DNA from: AC-32 sp963772975
Lineage (GTDB): Bacteria > Actinomycetota > Thermoleophilia > Gaiellales > Gaiellaceae
Direction: 5' to 3'
NCBI GenBank assembly: GCA_963772975.1
Contig: CAVYZH010000002.1
Coordinates: forward strand, 434,001 to 498,000
Length of the DNA: 64,000 nt
Below the pieces are notes generated by a model. The model saw only the letters and a list, made by a program, of their open reading frames with translations, was not told the origin of the DNA and did no database searches. A program made the translations under genes and the position numbers. Positions 23,544 through 31,874 of this stretch are shown piece by piece (the stretch's first letter is position 1; each line of letters opens with the position of its first letter).

Positions 23544-25698
23544 CTAGGAGTGTCCGAAGCGGACGTCTGGCAGGACTCGATCCAGCCAGCGCGGTAGCGC
23601 CCAGGCGTGGCGGCCGAAGACGCGCAGCAGCGTCGGAATCAGCACGAGCCGGACGAGCATCGCGTCGAGTAGCACCGCGATCCCGAGGATGACGCCCATC
23701 TCCTTCGGCGGCAGCGGCCCCGACAGCGCGAAGGTGAAGAAGACCGCGACCATCACGGCAGCGGCGGCGAAGATGACGCGGCCCGAGTGCGCGAGCCCGC
23801 CGACCGTCGCTTCGCGCGCGCCGTGCGAGCGGTCCCAGTGCTCCTTGGCCGACGAGAGCAGGAACACCGTGTAGTCCATCGAGATCGCGAAGATCATCGC
23901 GAAGAAGAACACCGGCGCCCAGGCGTCCATGAATCCCTGTGACTCGAAGCCGAGCAGACCGGCTCCGTGGCCGTTCTGGAAGATCAACCGGCCGATCCCG
24001 AAGGCGGCACCGGTCGCGAGCAGGTTGGTGAGCACTCCGAGTGCGGCGATCAGCGGCGCTTGCAGCAGGACGAGCAAGAGCAAAAAGCCGAGCGCGAGCA
24101 CGACGCCGATCACGAGCGGCGTCTTCGAGGCGAGCGCCGACTCGAGGTCGTGGTTCTCGGCCGCAGCACCACCCACGAACGCGCCCGCCGGCAGCGCGCC
24201 GCGGAGCCGGTCGATTGTGCGACCCGTTCGCCTTGCTCGAGGGGTCGGTGGTCGGGATTGCCTGCACCTGCGCGAGGCCGTTGCCGCCGACCTGAACCGG
24301 CGAGACGCGGGCGATGCCACGATCGCGGCGCGCGACGGCAGCAACTGCCAAGGCCTCGCGCTGCGGCGCGACGATCTGTAGCGCGCCCGGCGTGCCGGCA
24401 CCGAACGCTTGCTGCACCTGCGTGTAACCCACGCGTGAGCCGTCCGAGTTCGGCACGACCTTGATCGAGGGCATGCCGGTCTTAAGGCCGATAACCGGGA
24501 GCGCCAGAAGGACGAGGACGAGCGTCGCGGCAGGTCCGTAGACATACGGATGGCGCCAGAGCCGCTCGCCCCAGCGTGCAAAGCGCGCCGAGCGGTGCTC
24601 GCCTGAGTGCACCCAGCGAAGCGGCATCGCGTCGACCTCGGTCCGAGCTTGGCGAGCACCGCCGGCAGGAGCGTCAGCGTCGCGGCGAGCACGAAGGCGA
24701 CGCTGAGCATGATCCCGAGGGCCATCGAGCGGAAGGCGGGGCTCGGGACGAGCATCACCGCGGAGAGCGAGACGAACCGGTCAGACCGGAGAAGAGGACG
24801 GCCTTGCCGGCGGTGTCCATCGTCACCGCCACCGCGTCTCGGGCGCTCAACTTCGTGCCGAAGAAGGCCCCGCGAAAGCGGTGCACGACGAAGAGCGCGT
24901 AATCGATCCCGAGCGCGAGCGCGAACATCAGCGCGAAGTTCATCGCCCAAATCGAAATCTCGAAGCCATGCGTGAGCAGCGTCAACAGCCCTGCCGAGGC
25001 GATCAGCCCGACGATCGTCAACAGCAGAGGCAAGCCAGCGGCGACCAGGGAGCCAAAGGCCAGTACGAGGATCGCCATGGTCACCGGCCAGGAGAAGAGC
25101 TCCGACTTCATCATCGCCGTGCGGTTGGCGGTGTTGAAATCGCTCCCACATGCCGGACGCGCCGGTCAGCGAAACCGTCACCCCAGTAGTTCCGGCGGCG
25201 TGGAGCTTGGGCTTGAGCTTGTCCGCGGCCGCGACCATCGCCGTCGGGTCGCTGTTCGCGCCGGCCATGACAACGGCCGTGTGGCCGTCGGACGAGATGC
25301 CCGCTCCGGGCTGCGGCGCCTGCACGGAGGCGACGCGCGAGTCGCTGGCCAGGACGCGCTCGACACGCTGGATTGTCCTGTTGAAGCCCGGGTCGGCTGT
25401 GGTTTGGCGTGCGGAGTGCACGACGACCATCAGCGCCGAGCTCGAGAGGCCGGCGAAGTTGCCTGGATCGCCCCGCGCCTGCACCGACTGCGAGCCGTTC
25501 GCCTGCCAGCCTGCACCTGAGAGCGCAGTCTCGACCTTCGGGCGAAGGCGGCGAGCGCGACGGCCACGATGAGCCACGCGATCGAGACGGCCCGAACGTG
25601 GTCGGCGGTCCAGCCGCCCAGCCACCCAACGGCCCGAGGTCGAGAGGCAGCTCCAAGGCGGCCGTCTTGGGGTGGGGAGCGGTTGCCAGCGTGCTCAT
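23544..25698 (-). pseudogene. MMPL/RND-family membrane transporter, at least six frameshifts
   Basis: Total length equals about 718 codons, normal for the family. Pieces in order: MSTLATAPHPKTAALELPLD, GWTADHVRAVSIAWLIVAVA, KVETALSGAGWQANGSQSVQ, FNRTIQRVERVLASDSRV, MMKSELFSWPVTMAILVLAF, FALMFALALGIDYALFVVHR (the GxDY motif), AFRSMALGIMLSVAFVLAAT. The second half has MIFAISMDYTVFLLSSAKEH. Two RND halves, each with an extracytoplasmic loop and a conserved Asp-Tyr helix, are therefore present. Frame changes lie near 25640, 25530, 25135, 24775, 24625 and 24225. It follows arsR4 and a DUF2892 gene with ATGA overlaps. Substrate unknown; export of a sulfur or lipid compound is only a guess. Confidence 0.75.
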
Positions 25699-25912
25699 CG
25701 ACGACACCCCTCTCGATCCCCACTCCGTGCTCGAGCAAGAGCGAGGCGGGGCACCAACCTGCGCCCACGAACAGCCACTGGTTCAGACCGACGAAGACGG
25801 CCAGCAGCAGGAACCAGGGCGAGACGAAGGCCGCCAGGAGCACGCTCAACAGGGTCATCGAGCCCGCGAGCGCGAAGAGCACTTGCTCGAGTGGCCAGCG
25901 TCGTGCCATCAC
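25695..25912 (-). pseudogene. DUF2892 (YgaP-type) membrane protein, frameshifted near its end
   Basis: About 72 residues: MMARRWPLEQVLFALAGSMT, LLSVLLAAFVSPWFLLLAVF, VGLNQWLFVGAGWCPASLLL. Two membrane helices ending in a WCPAS motif are the hallmark of the DUF2892/YgaP membrane domain, whose Cys is thought to take part in persulfide handling. A one-base change in the last ten codons is needed to reach a stop that overlaps the MMPL start as ATGA. It overlaps the arsR4 stop by four bases. Confidence 0.7.
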
Positions 25913-26250
25913 GCAGTCACCCCTTCAACCAGCTCTTGGAGTGCGCGGAGCTGCTGCTGAGCCGCGCCACAGACTTGCTCGCAGAGCGCGAACACGCTCT
26001 CGTCGACGATCCGGTAGTAGACGCGGTTGCCGTCCTTGCGACGGCCGAGCATCCCGACGCCGGCCAGGACGGCCAGGTGCTTGGAGACGTTCTGCTGTGA
26101 AGCTGTGAGGGCATCGGAGAGATCGCCGACGGTCGCCTCCCCGTCGCGCAGGCGGTCGAGCAAGCGGATTCGCATCGGCTCTGCCAGCACCCGGAAGCGG
26201 CGGGCGACCAGCTCGGCCAGGTCTTCAGGAATCGGATGAGGGAGTGACAT
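25909..26250 (-). CDS. ArsR-family regulator 4 (SqrR/BigR-like), sulfur-linked
   Basis: 113 residues from the ATG at 26250 (MSLPHPIPEDLAELVARRF). Helix-turn-helix LTASQQNVSKHLAVLAGVG; wing KDGNRVYYRIVD. It lacks the CxC of As(III) sensors in the recognition region and instead has SVFALCEQVCG in the last helix, as does its paralogue at 29114. Together with DUF2892 and sulfur-transfer genes this suggests a sulfide/persulfide or oxidant sensor. The upstream site ACAACTTAGTTGT is a probable operator. Heads arsR4-DUF2892-MMPL. Confidence 0.85.
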   Translation of the reverse strand: MSLPHPIPEDLAELVARRFRVLAEPMRIRLLDRLRDGEATVGDLSDALTASQQNVSKHLAVLAGVGMLGRRKDGNRVYYRIVDESVFALCEQVCGAAQQQLRALQELVEGVTA

Positions 26251-26270
26251 CAGTTCTCCTACATTGAACA

Positions 26271-26283
26271 ACAACTTAGTTGT
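26271..26283 (-). promoter_or_regulatory. Operator-like palindrome of ArsR4
   Basis: ACAACT-T-AGTTGT, a perfect 6-bp dyad 20 bases upstream of the arsR4 start in an AT-rich patch that continues TATAGGTGTATAT. The same ACAACT/AGTTGT half-sites occur in the large palindrome upstream of the paralogous arsR5. Confidence 0.6.
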
Positions 26284-26388
26284 ATAGGTGTATATCACAC
26301 GCAGGCTGCCCGTTGCCTGCGCCCCCCTCCGATCAAAGAACGCGCGGAATCTGCCCGTCGTCGTCCGAGAGCGCCGACGCCGATGCGC

Positions 26389-27800
26389 TTAGCAGGCGCT
26401 CCGCGGCGGCAAGTCCGTGGGCACCGTCTCGAGATCGACGAGTTCCCGAGCGAACTGCTCGAAGCGGTTGATGTCGCCTCGGTCAGACGCCAGACCGAGC
26501 GAGGCGCGGACGGCACCGCCTGAGGGCAACCCAATTGCCTCAACGTAGTCGTCGAGCGTCATGCCTTCGCCGAACTCCCCGCCGACGAGCGTTTCGCGCG
26601 AAATCGTGAACGCGACCTCACCGGCGCCAGGATTGCAGAAGCACCCGGTCCACAACGAGATCATGTGCCTGCGTGCAACGCGGTCGACATAGCGCTCGTC
26701 GACAACGCGGCCGTCCGGATGGAGGAAGTTGAAGGCGACGGTGGCACCGCGATCCTCGCTGTTGCAGGGCCCGTAGATGCAGGCCGCTGGAGAGCCGTCC
26801 GAGTGCCGGAGAAAATCCAGCGTGTCGAGCAGCGAGCTCGCGAGCGTCTGGACATGCCGGTGGATCACCTCGATCCCGATCCGCTCGAGGAATCGCAAGC
26901 CGATCTCGACCGCAGGCAGGTTGAGGAAGTTGATCGTGCCGTCCTCGAAGTGCGCCGCGCCCGGAGCGGACTGGTACCACTCGCGCTGAACAAAGGCGGC
27001 AACGATCGTGCCGCCGGAGAACCACGGCCGCTCGAGCTTGGCCAGCGCTTCTCGGCGCGCAACGAGGGCGCCGACGCCGGTCGGCCGCCGAACATCTTGT
27101 AGAAGGAGAGGGCGACGAAGTCCGGCTTCACGCGGGAGAGATCGAGCCCGTTCGTGGGCACGTAGGCAGCAGCGTCGAGGAGGACGTCCCAGCCATGCTG
27201 GTGTGCCTGCTCGATCCAAGCGAGCGAATGCTGGACGCCGGAGAAGTTCGACTGGGCCGGGTAGGCGAACAGGTTGTTGTGCTCGCCGCCGACGTCGATC
27301 AAGTAGCGGGGCAACAGCGCCTCGTCGACCCGTAGCTCGGGGGCGACGCTCGGCACGTAGGTCGTCTCGACGCCGCGCGCTCGGGCGAACTCGCGGATGC
27401 CATTGACGGAGTTGTGGTTGTCGAAGGTGAGCAGGAAGCGATCGCCGGCGCGGAACGGATAGGCCTCGCCGACCAGCCGCAGCGCCCCCGTCGCGTTCGG
27501 AGTGAAGATCGCAACGTACTCATCCGTCGGCGCCCGGAAGAAGCGGAGCACCGCCAACCGGGCGGACTCCACTGCGCGGTCATGGCTGCCGAGCTCGGGT
27601 TGAGCGAGTGCGGTTTCCGAACACGGTCCCCTGCAACAGCTCCATGTGCTCGGTGAGCTGCGACTCGGCGTAGAGGCCGGCGCCGGTGTAGTCGAGGTAG
27701 ACGTGCCCGCCCGCGTCGAGGCGGCCGAACTCGGTGCGACGCAGGTCGTGGAGCGAGGCCTCGACAGCGTCCGGCTCGGGCTGCGTTTTCGCCGGGAGAG
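26389..27800 (-). pseudogene. PLP-dependent aminotransferase class V (cysteine desulfurase-like), frameshifted
   Basis: Recoverable sequence: HDLRRTEFGRLDAGGHVYLD, YTGAGLYAESQLTEHMELL, NPHSLNPSS (after a shift near 27620), FTPNATGALRLVGEAYPFRA, TFDNHNSVNGIREFARARG, WDVLLDAAAYVPTNGLDLS, the Schiff-base Lys in FVALSFYKMFG, and TGVGALVARREALAKLERPW after a shift near 27090. The C-terminal part has SLWTGCFCNPGAGE. This is the molybdenum-cofactor-sulfurase/desulfurase-like branch of fold type I. It could supply sulfane sulfur to the neighbouring thioredoxin, OsmC and TusE/DsrE proteins. No convincing start codon is found after the OsmC stop. Confidence 0.75.
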
Positions 27801-27805
27801 GCGGG

Positions 27806-28269
27806 CTAGGCGTGGTGCACCTCGACGACCATCTCGATCGCAACGTCGAGCGAGGCAGAGACAAGGCACGTCTCCTCAGCCTGCTCGGCCAGCTGCCTCG
27901 CCGGGACTCCTGGGCGGCATCGGTTTCGAGCTCAAGCCTGAGTAGCAGGCGCGTAAAGCCGAAGCGCCGGTCGCTACGCAAACTGCAGACGCCATCGGCT
28001 TCGACGCTCAGGCTGCTGTACTCGAGGCCGGCCCGCGCGGCGAGCCCGGTGAAGGTGACCGCAAGACAGGAGGCGGCCGCCGCGACGAAGAAATCCTCTG
28101 GACTCCAAGTCGCCGGGTCCTCGCCACCGTGAAAGACGGGCGGTGGCGCGATTGCGATGGACTGCTTGCCGTCGACGCCGGCAGCTACGCGGCGCCCTCC
28201 TTGCCACTCGATACGGAGAGGAAAATGGAACTCCTTCGGCCGGACGATGGGTGTGGCGGCAGCGCTCAT
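27806..28269 (-). pseudogene. OsmC/Ohr-family peroxiredoxin-like protein, one frameshift
   Basis: MSAAATPIVRPKEFHFPLRI leads into WSPEDFFVAAAASCLAVTFT, with the first reactive Cys. After a shift near 27905 it reads RQLAEQAEETCLVSASLDVA with the second Cys and ends VVEVHHA. Both catalytic cysteines of OsmC are therefore present in the DNA. The family reduces organic hydroperoxides and can act on persulfides. The ATG overlaps the thioredoxin stop by one base. Confidence 0.78.
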
Positions 28270-28832
28270 CAGTAGAGGCTCGCGGCCAGCTGGCGCCGGT
28301 AGCGCATCGTCAGCGGGTGCTCGTCGCCGAGGTCGCGGAAGAGGCCGACGGTCAGCATGATGAGTTGTTCGCGTTCTTCGCCGTTGGTTGCTTTGATCGC
28401 GTCCAGCAGCAGTTGGAGCGCGCGTTCGTTCTCTCCGTGCTCGAGCGCGTCAACCACATCGGGCAGCTCGCCGCTCGCGCTCAGCTCGTTGATAAGCCGC
28501 TCGGTTGCGCTCGGCCCGGTGAGCTCGTCGAGGAATTGCGCCACTGCAGCGGGAGGCAGCGCGCCGACGAATTCGCGTACGACCTCGCCGTTGCGGAAGG
28601 CCTTGACAGCCGGGATGCCTTGTACTTGGTAGCGGCCCGCGAGTTCGGGATTCGCATCGACGTCGACTTTGGCAAGCACGACCTGGCCTTCGCGTTCTTG
28701 TGCCTCCCGCTCGAGCACCGGGCCGAGCATCCGACAGGGACCGCACCAGGCCGCCCAGTAATCGACCACGACCGGTACGTGCCGCGACCGCTCGAGCACC
28801 TCGCTTTCGAAGGTGTCGGTTGTCACGTCCAT
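28269..28832 (-). CDS. Thioredoxin with C-terminal helical extension (CnoX/YbbN-like)
   Basis: 187 residues. Thioredoxin domain at residues 1-105 with the WCGPC active site (DYWAAWCGPCRMLGPVLE) and the cis-Pro loop GIPAVKAF. Residues 110-187 are helical (LINELSASGELPDVVDALEH, RALQLLLDAIKATNGEERE) like a pair of TPR units in YbbN/CnoX. In this operon it is likely the electron donor for persulfide or disulfide reduction rather than the housekeeping thioredoxin. Confidence 0.9.
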   Translation of the reverse strand: MDVTTDTFESEVLERSRHVPVVVDYWAAWCGPCRMLGPVLEREAQEREGQVVLAKVDVDANPELAGRYQVQGIPAVKAFRNGEVVREFVGALPPAAVAQFLDELTGPSATERLINELSASGELPDVVDALEHGENERALQLLLDAIKATNGEEREQLIMLTVGLFRDLGDEHPLTMRYRRQLAASLY

Positions 28833-28847
28833 CGCTAGGCCTCCGCG

Positions 28848-29066
28848 TCAGTGCGGCAGCGGCCTGTGGCCGCGGCTGTCGAAGTGCAGCAGCACGTACA
28901 GCGGACAGAAGCCGACGGCGCTGGTCGCGAGCATGATCGCGGCGACGATGACCAGAAGAATCCCCGCCACCGATCCGACACCGATGACGAAGGCGATGAT
29001 GATCGCTAGGGGCGCGACAAGAAAGCCGCGCAGCCTACGGTCGAATGTGCTCATGTTCTTGGGCAT
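28848..29066 (-). CDS. DUF2892 (YgaP-type) membrane protein
   Basis: 72 residues from the ATG at 29066 with AAAGGAGG upstream (MPKNMSTFDRRLRGFLVAPL). Two membrane helices follow (AIIIAFVIGVGSVAGILLVI and MLATSAVGFCPLYVLLHF) with the conserved GFCPLY motif. It is the same length and family as the gene at 25695-25912, showing that the two ArsR-led units are related. Likely partner of a sulfur-transfer enzyme at the membrane, by analogy with YgaP. Confidence 0.85.
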   Translation of the reverse strand: MPKNMSTFDRRLRGFLVAPLAIIIAFVIGVGSVAGILLVIVAAIMLATSAVGFCPLYVLLHFDSRGHRPLPH

Positions 29067-29113
29067 CTCGAGCCTCCTTTGTGTGTGTCGGCTCATAGTT
29101 CGTTTCGAGCATC

Positions 29114-29464
29114 TCAGGGCACCGCCGAGCCGACGATCTCCCCCAGCGCCTCCACCTGTGCCTGGAGGCTTCCGCAGACGTGCTCGCACAACGCGAGCAC
29201 GCCCTCGTCGGCGATCGAGTAGTAGGAGAAGTTGCCCTCCCTGCGGCGAGCGACGATGCCTTCGCGGTTGAGCACCCCGAGGTGCTTCGAAATGTTCTGC
29301 TCGCTCGTCCCTATCAGCTCGGTCAGCTCGAGGACGGTCGCCTCGCCGTCGCGGAGCCGATCGAGCAGCTTGATCCGGGTCGGCTCGCTCAGAGCGCGGA
29401 AGCGCCTAGCGACCAACTCAACCATCGCAGTAGGGAGTGGATGCACGAGTTCCATCTCTGCCAT
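29114..29464 (-). CDS. ArsR-family regulator 5 (SqrR/BigR-like)
   Basis: Starts at MAEMELVHPLPTAMVELVAR (an ATG 27 bases upstream is also possible). Helix-turn-helix IGTSEQNISKHLGVLNREG; wing REGNFSYYSIAD; last helix GVLALCEHVCG. Paralogous to regulator 4, sharing RRFR.L.EP.RI.LLDRLRD and the C-x3-C pair. It faces the SQR-TusE-DsrE2 unit across a long palindrome and heads regulator-DUF2892-thioredoxin-OsmC-PLP enzyme. A persulfide-sensing role is inferred from family and context. Confidence 0.87.
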   Translation of the reverse strand: MAEMELVHPLPTAMVELVARRFRALSEPTRIKLLDRLRDGEATVLELTELIGTSEQNISKHLGVLNREGIVARRREGNFSYYSIADEGVLALCEHVCGSLQAQVEALGEIVGSAVP

Positions 29465-29510
29465 CGTCGCGTTCGCTCGCGGGTGTGCCATCCGCAGCCG
29501 CGCTGATCAG

Positions 29511-29548
29511 GCTGCGGACAACTACTCAGCCGGGTAGTTGTCCGCAGC
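29511..29548. promoter_or_regulatory. Long palindrome between divergent sulfur operons
   Basis: Perfect 15-bp arms GCTGCGGACAACTAC (29511-29525) and GTAGTTGTCCGCAGC (29534-29548) with an 8-base spacer. The inner ACAACTA/TAGTTGT halves match the regulator 4 site. Positioned about 50 bases from the regulator 5 start and about 77 from the SQR start, it is well placed to control both directions. Confidence 0.7.
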
Positions 29549-29624
29549 GGATTCCGCGGACACACCGATGGGCCCGTGCGCTCGTCGCGCGAAGCTGAAG
29601 ACAGCGAACGAGGAGGTGAGCAGC

Positions 29625-30878
29625 GTGACGAAGAGGCAGATCGTGATCCTGGGCGGTGGTACGGGCGGCACGATGACCGCGAATCGCCTGCGGCGGCGAT
29701 TCGGCGAAGACGAGGCCGACATCCACGTCGTCGACCGAGACGACCGGCACGTCTACCAACCCGGCTTGCTGTTCGTGCCGTTCGGCCTGGCGCAGCTCGA
29801 CGAGATCGTGCGGCCGCGTCGACGCCAGCTCCGCAAGGGCATCCTCTTCCACGAGAGCGAGGTCGAGTCGGTCGCGCTTGACGAGAACGAGATGCGACTC
29901 GCCGACGGGACCAGGCTCAGGTACGACGTGCTGGTCGTCGCAAGCGGCGCCCGTCTGCAGCCCGAGGAGACCGAGGGAATGACGGACGCCGGCTGGAACG
30001 AGCGCGTCTTCACCTTCTACAGCCCCGAGGGGGCGGAAGCGCTATGCGGCGCGCTGGAGGGGTTCGAGGGCGGCCGGCTGATCGTGAACCTCGTGGACAT
30101 GCCGATCAAGTGCCCGGTTGCGCCGCTCGAGTTCGCCTTCCTCGCAGACTGGTACCTGCGTGAGCGCGGGGTGCGCGCCCACACAGACCTCGTCTACGTG
30201 ACGCCGCTCGACAGCGCCTTTACCAAGGCGACCTGCGCCGAGCACCTCTCGTTCCTCCTCGACGAAAAGGAGATCGAGCTGGTAACGGAGTTCAGCGCCG
30301 GGCAGGTCGACGGGGTCGGCGGCAAGCTCGTCTCCTACGACGAACGCGAGCTCGACTTCGACCTCCTCGTCACGGTTCCATTGCACGGAGGGGCCGCATA
30401 CGTCGAGCGTTCGCCGGGGCTCGGTGACGCCCTCGGCTTCATCCCGACCGACAAGACGAAGCTCCAGACGTCAGTGAAGCGGAACGTGTTCGCGCTCGGC
30501 GACGCGACCGACCTGCCGACGTCGAAGGCAGGCTCGGTGACGCACTTCGAGGCCGAGGTGCTCGCCGAGAACGTCGCGCGCTTCCTCGCGGACGAGGAGC
30601 TCGACACCGGCTACGACGGACACGCGAACTGCTTCATCGAGACCGGGTTTCAGAAGGCGCTGCTGATCGACTTCAATTACGACGTCGAGCCGCTGCCGGG
30701 TCACTTCCCGACGGTCTTCGGCCTGCCGCTCCTGCGCGAGTCCCGCCTCAACCACCTCGGGAAGCTCGCCTTCCAGTGGCTGTACTGGCACGCGCTGCTT
30801 CCGGGCCGCGACATTCCGGGCATCGGGCCGAGGATGCCGACCGCAGGCAAGAAGGCAGTCCCCGTCCACGCGAACTAG
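29625..30878 (+). CDS. Sulfide:quinone oxidoreductase-like flavoprotein
   Basis: 417 residues from the GTG at 29625, which follows GAGGAGG. FAD-binding motifs are ILGGGTGGTMTANRL at the N-terminus and VFALGDATDLPTSKAGS near residue 290. DMPIKCPVAPLEFAFLADW supplies a conserved Cys at the SQR disulfide position. The C-terminal segment has CFIETGFQKALLIDFNYDVE and LNHLGKLAFQWLYWHALLPG, likely a membrane-surface amphipathic region. Expected to oxidise sulfide or persulfide and pass electrons to quinone. Co-transcribed with TusE and DsrE2. Confidence 0.85.
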   Translation: MTKRQIVILGGGTGGTMTANRLRRRFGEDEADIHVVDRDDRHVYQPGLLFVPFGLAQLDEIVRPRRRQLRKGILFHESEVESVALDENEMRLADGTRLRYDVLVVASGARLQPEETEGMTDAGWNERVFTFYSPEGAEALCGALEGFEGGRLIVNLVDMPIKCPVAPLEFAFLADWYLRERGVRAHTDLVYVTPLDSAFTKATCAEHLSFLLDEKEIELVTEFSAGQVDGVGGKLVSYDERELDFDLLVTVPLHGGAAYVERSPGLGDALGFIPTDKTKLQTSVKRNVFALGDATDLPTSKAGSVTHFEAEVLAENVARFLADEELDTGYDGHANCFIETGFQKALLIDFNYDVEPLPGHFPTVFGLPLLRESRLNHLGKLAFQWLYWHALLPGRDIPGIGPRMPTAGKKAVPVHAN

Positions 30879-30890
30879 AGGAGGAACGAG

Positions 30891-31208
30891 ATGACGATGA
30901 CATTGATCGCAGACGCTCCCGTCGAGGTCGACGCCGAGGGTTTCCTCACGAGCCCCGAGCAGTGGAACGAGCGGATCGCCGAGGCGATCGCCGCCGAGAG
31001 CGGCATCTCCGAGCTGACCGACCGCCACTGGCTCGTGGTGCGCTTTATGCGAGAGCGCTACCTCGCGACCGGCAACGCTCCCTCGATTCGATCGCTCGGT
31101 AAGGAATCAGGCGTCCCCGTCAAGGAGCTCTACCAACTGTTCCCCAAGGGGCCGGCCAAGCTCGCCGCCAAGATCGGCGGCATCCCCAAGCCCAAGGGCT
31201 GCATCTAG
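30891..31208 (+). CDS. TusE/DsrC-family sulfur carrier
   Basis: 105 residues with GAGGAGG before the ATG. Family core: DAEGFLTSPEQWNERIAEAI, AESGISELTDRHWLVVRFMR, YQLFPKGPAKLAAKIGGIPK, ending KPKGCI. The penultimate Cys (CysA) is present. The second DsrC Cys about ten residues earlier is absent (Lys/Ala there), so this is the single-Cys TusE type rather than a dissimilatory DsrC. It would accept sulfane sulfur from the neighbouring DsrE-type protein or flavoprotein. Confidence 0.9.
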   Translation: MTMTLIADAPVEVDAEGFLTSPEQWNERIAEAIAAESGISELTDRHWLVVRFMRERYLATGNAPSIRSLGKESGVPVKELYQLFPKGPAKLAAKIGGIPKPKGCI

Positions 31209-31222
31209 GAAGGAAGCACGAG

Positions 31223-31729
31223 ATGACCGAAATGCTGGAACAGCCGAAGATCGACACCTCGGAGCCGAAGACGATCGAGAAGGTCGCGATCGTCGTCTCC
31301 AAGGGTTCACTGGAGGGCATCTACCCCGCGCTGATCATGGCCAACGGCGCCCGGATGGAGGGGATCGAGGCCGACCTCTTCTTCACCTTCTTCGGCCTCG
31401 ACGCGATCCGAAAGGATCGCTACGAGAAGGTCAAGGTCGCTACGGTCGGCAACCCCGGCATGCACATGGCGACCTGGATCGGCGCGATCCCAGGCTTCTC
31501 CGCCCTGGCGACCTGGATGATGAAGCGGCAGATGGAGAAAATCGACATTCCGCCGATTCCCGAGTTCGTCGAGCTCGTCCACGACTCCGGCGTTCACCTC
31601 TACGCCTGCAAGGCAACGGTGGACATGTTCGGGCTGACGATGGACGACTTTGCCCCGCAGGTGGAGGACATCATCAGCGTGGGCGAGTTCTACGAGAAGG
31701 CGGCGGGCGGACAGATCGTCTTCACCTGA
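31223..31729 (+). CDS. DsrE2-type sulfurtransferase (DsrE/DsrF/DrsH-like)
   Basis: 168 residues. DsrE fold: VAIVVSKGSLEGIYPALIMA, then LFFTFFGLDAIRKDRYEK and a hydrophobic helix (GMHMATWIGAIPGFSALATW) suggesting membrane association. The reactive Cys is in GVHLYACKATVDMFGLTMDD. In sulfur-oxidising bacteria DsrE2 hands sulfane sulfur to TusA. No tusA is seen here, so TusE may be its partner. GGAAGG ribosome binding site; last gene of the unit. Confidence 0.9.
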   Translation: MTEMLEQPKIDTSEPKTIEKVAIVVSKGSLEGIYPALIMANGARMEGIEADLFFTFFGLDAIRKDRYEKVKVATVGNPGMHMATWIGAIPGFSALATWMMKRQMEKIDIPPIPEFVELVHDSGVHLYACKATVDMFGLTMDDFAPQVEDIISVGEFYEKAAGGQIVFT

Positions 31730-31874
31730 AAGAGGCAGCAAACGGTCCGGCGCGGCGATCGCTCGCTTTGGCCAGGACCGAGCGGGTTTCGGCCGCAGCC
31801 ATCGGTATTTTCGGGCAGCGCACGTGCGCGCTCTCCCCGAAGCGCAGAGCCGCTCAGAGCCGTAGCTTCAGGGC

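Noticed and set aside
24487..24494. GCCGATAA inside the MMPL gene, a perfect sigma-28 -10 sequence
   Set aside because: It lies antisense within coding sequence, has no TCAAG or TAAA 15 bases upstream and no gene start follows it.
30891..31208. Dissimilatory DsrC
   Set aside because: Only the penultimate Cys is present; the second Cys that defines DsrC is missing, so the TusE type is the better call.
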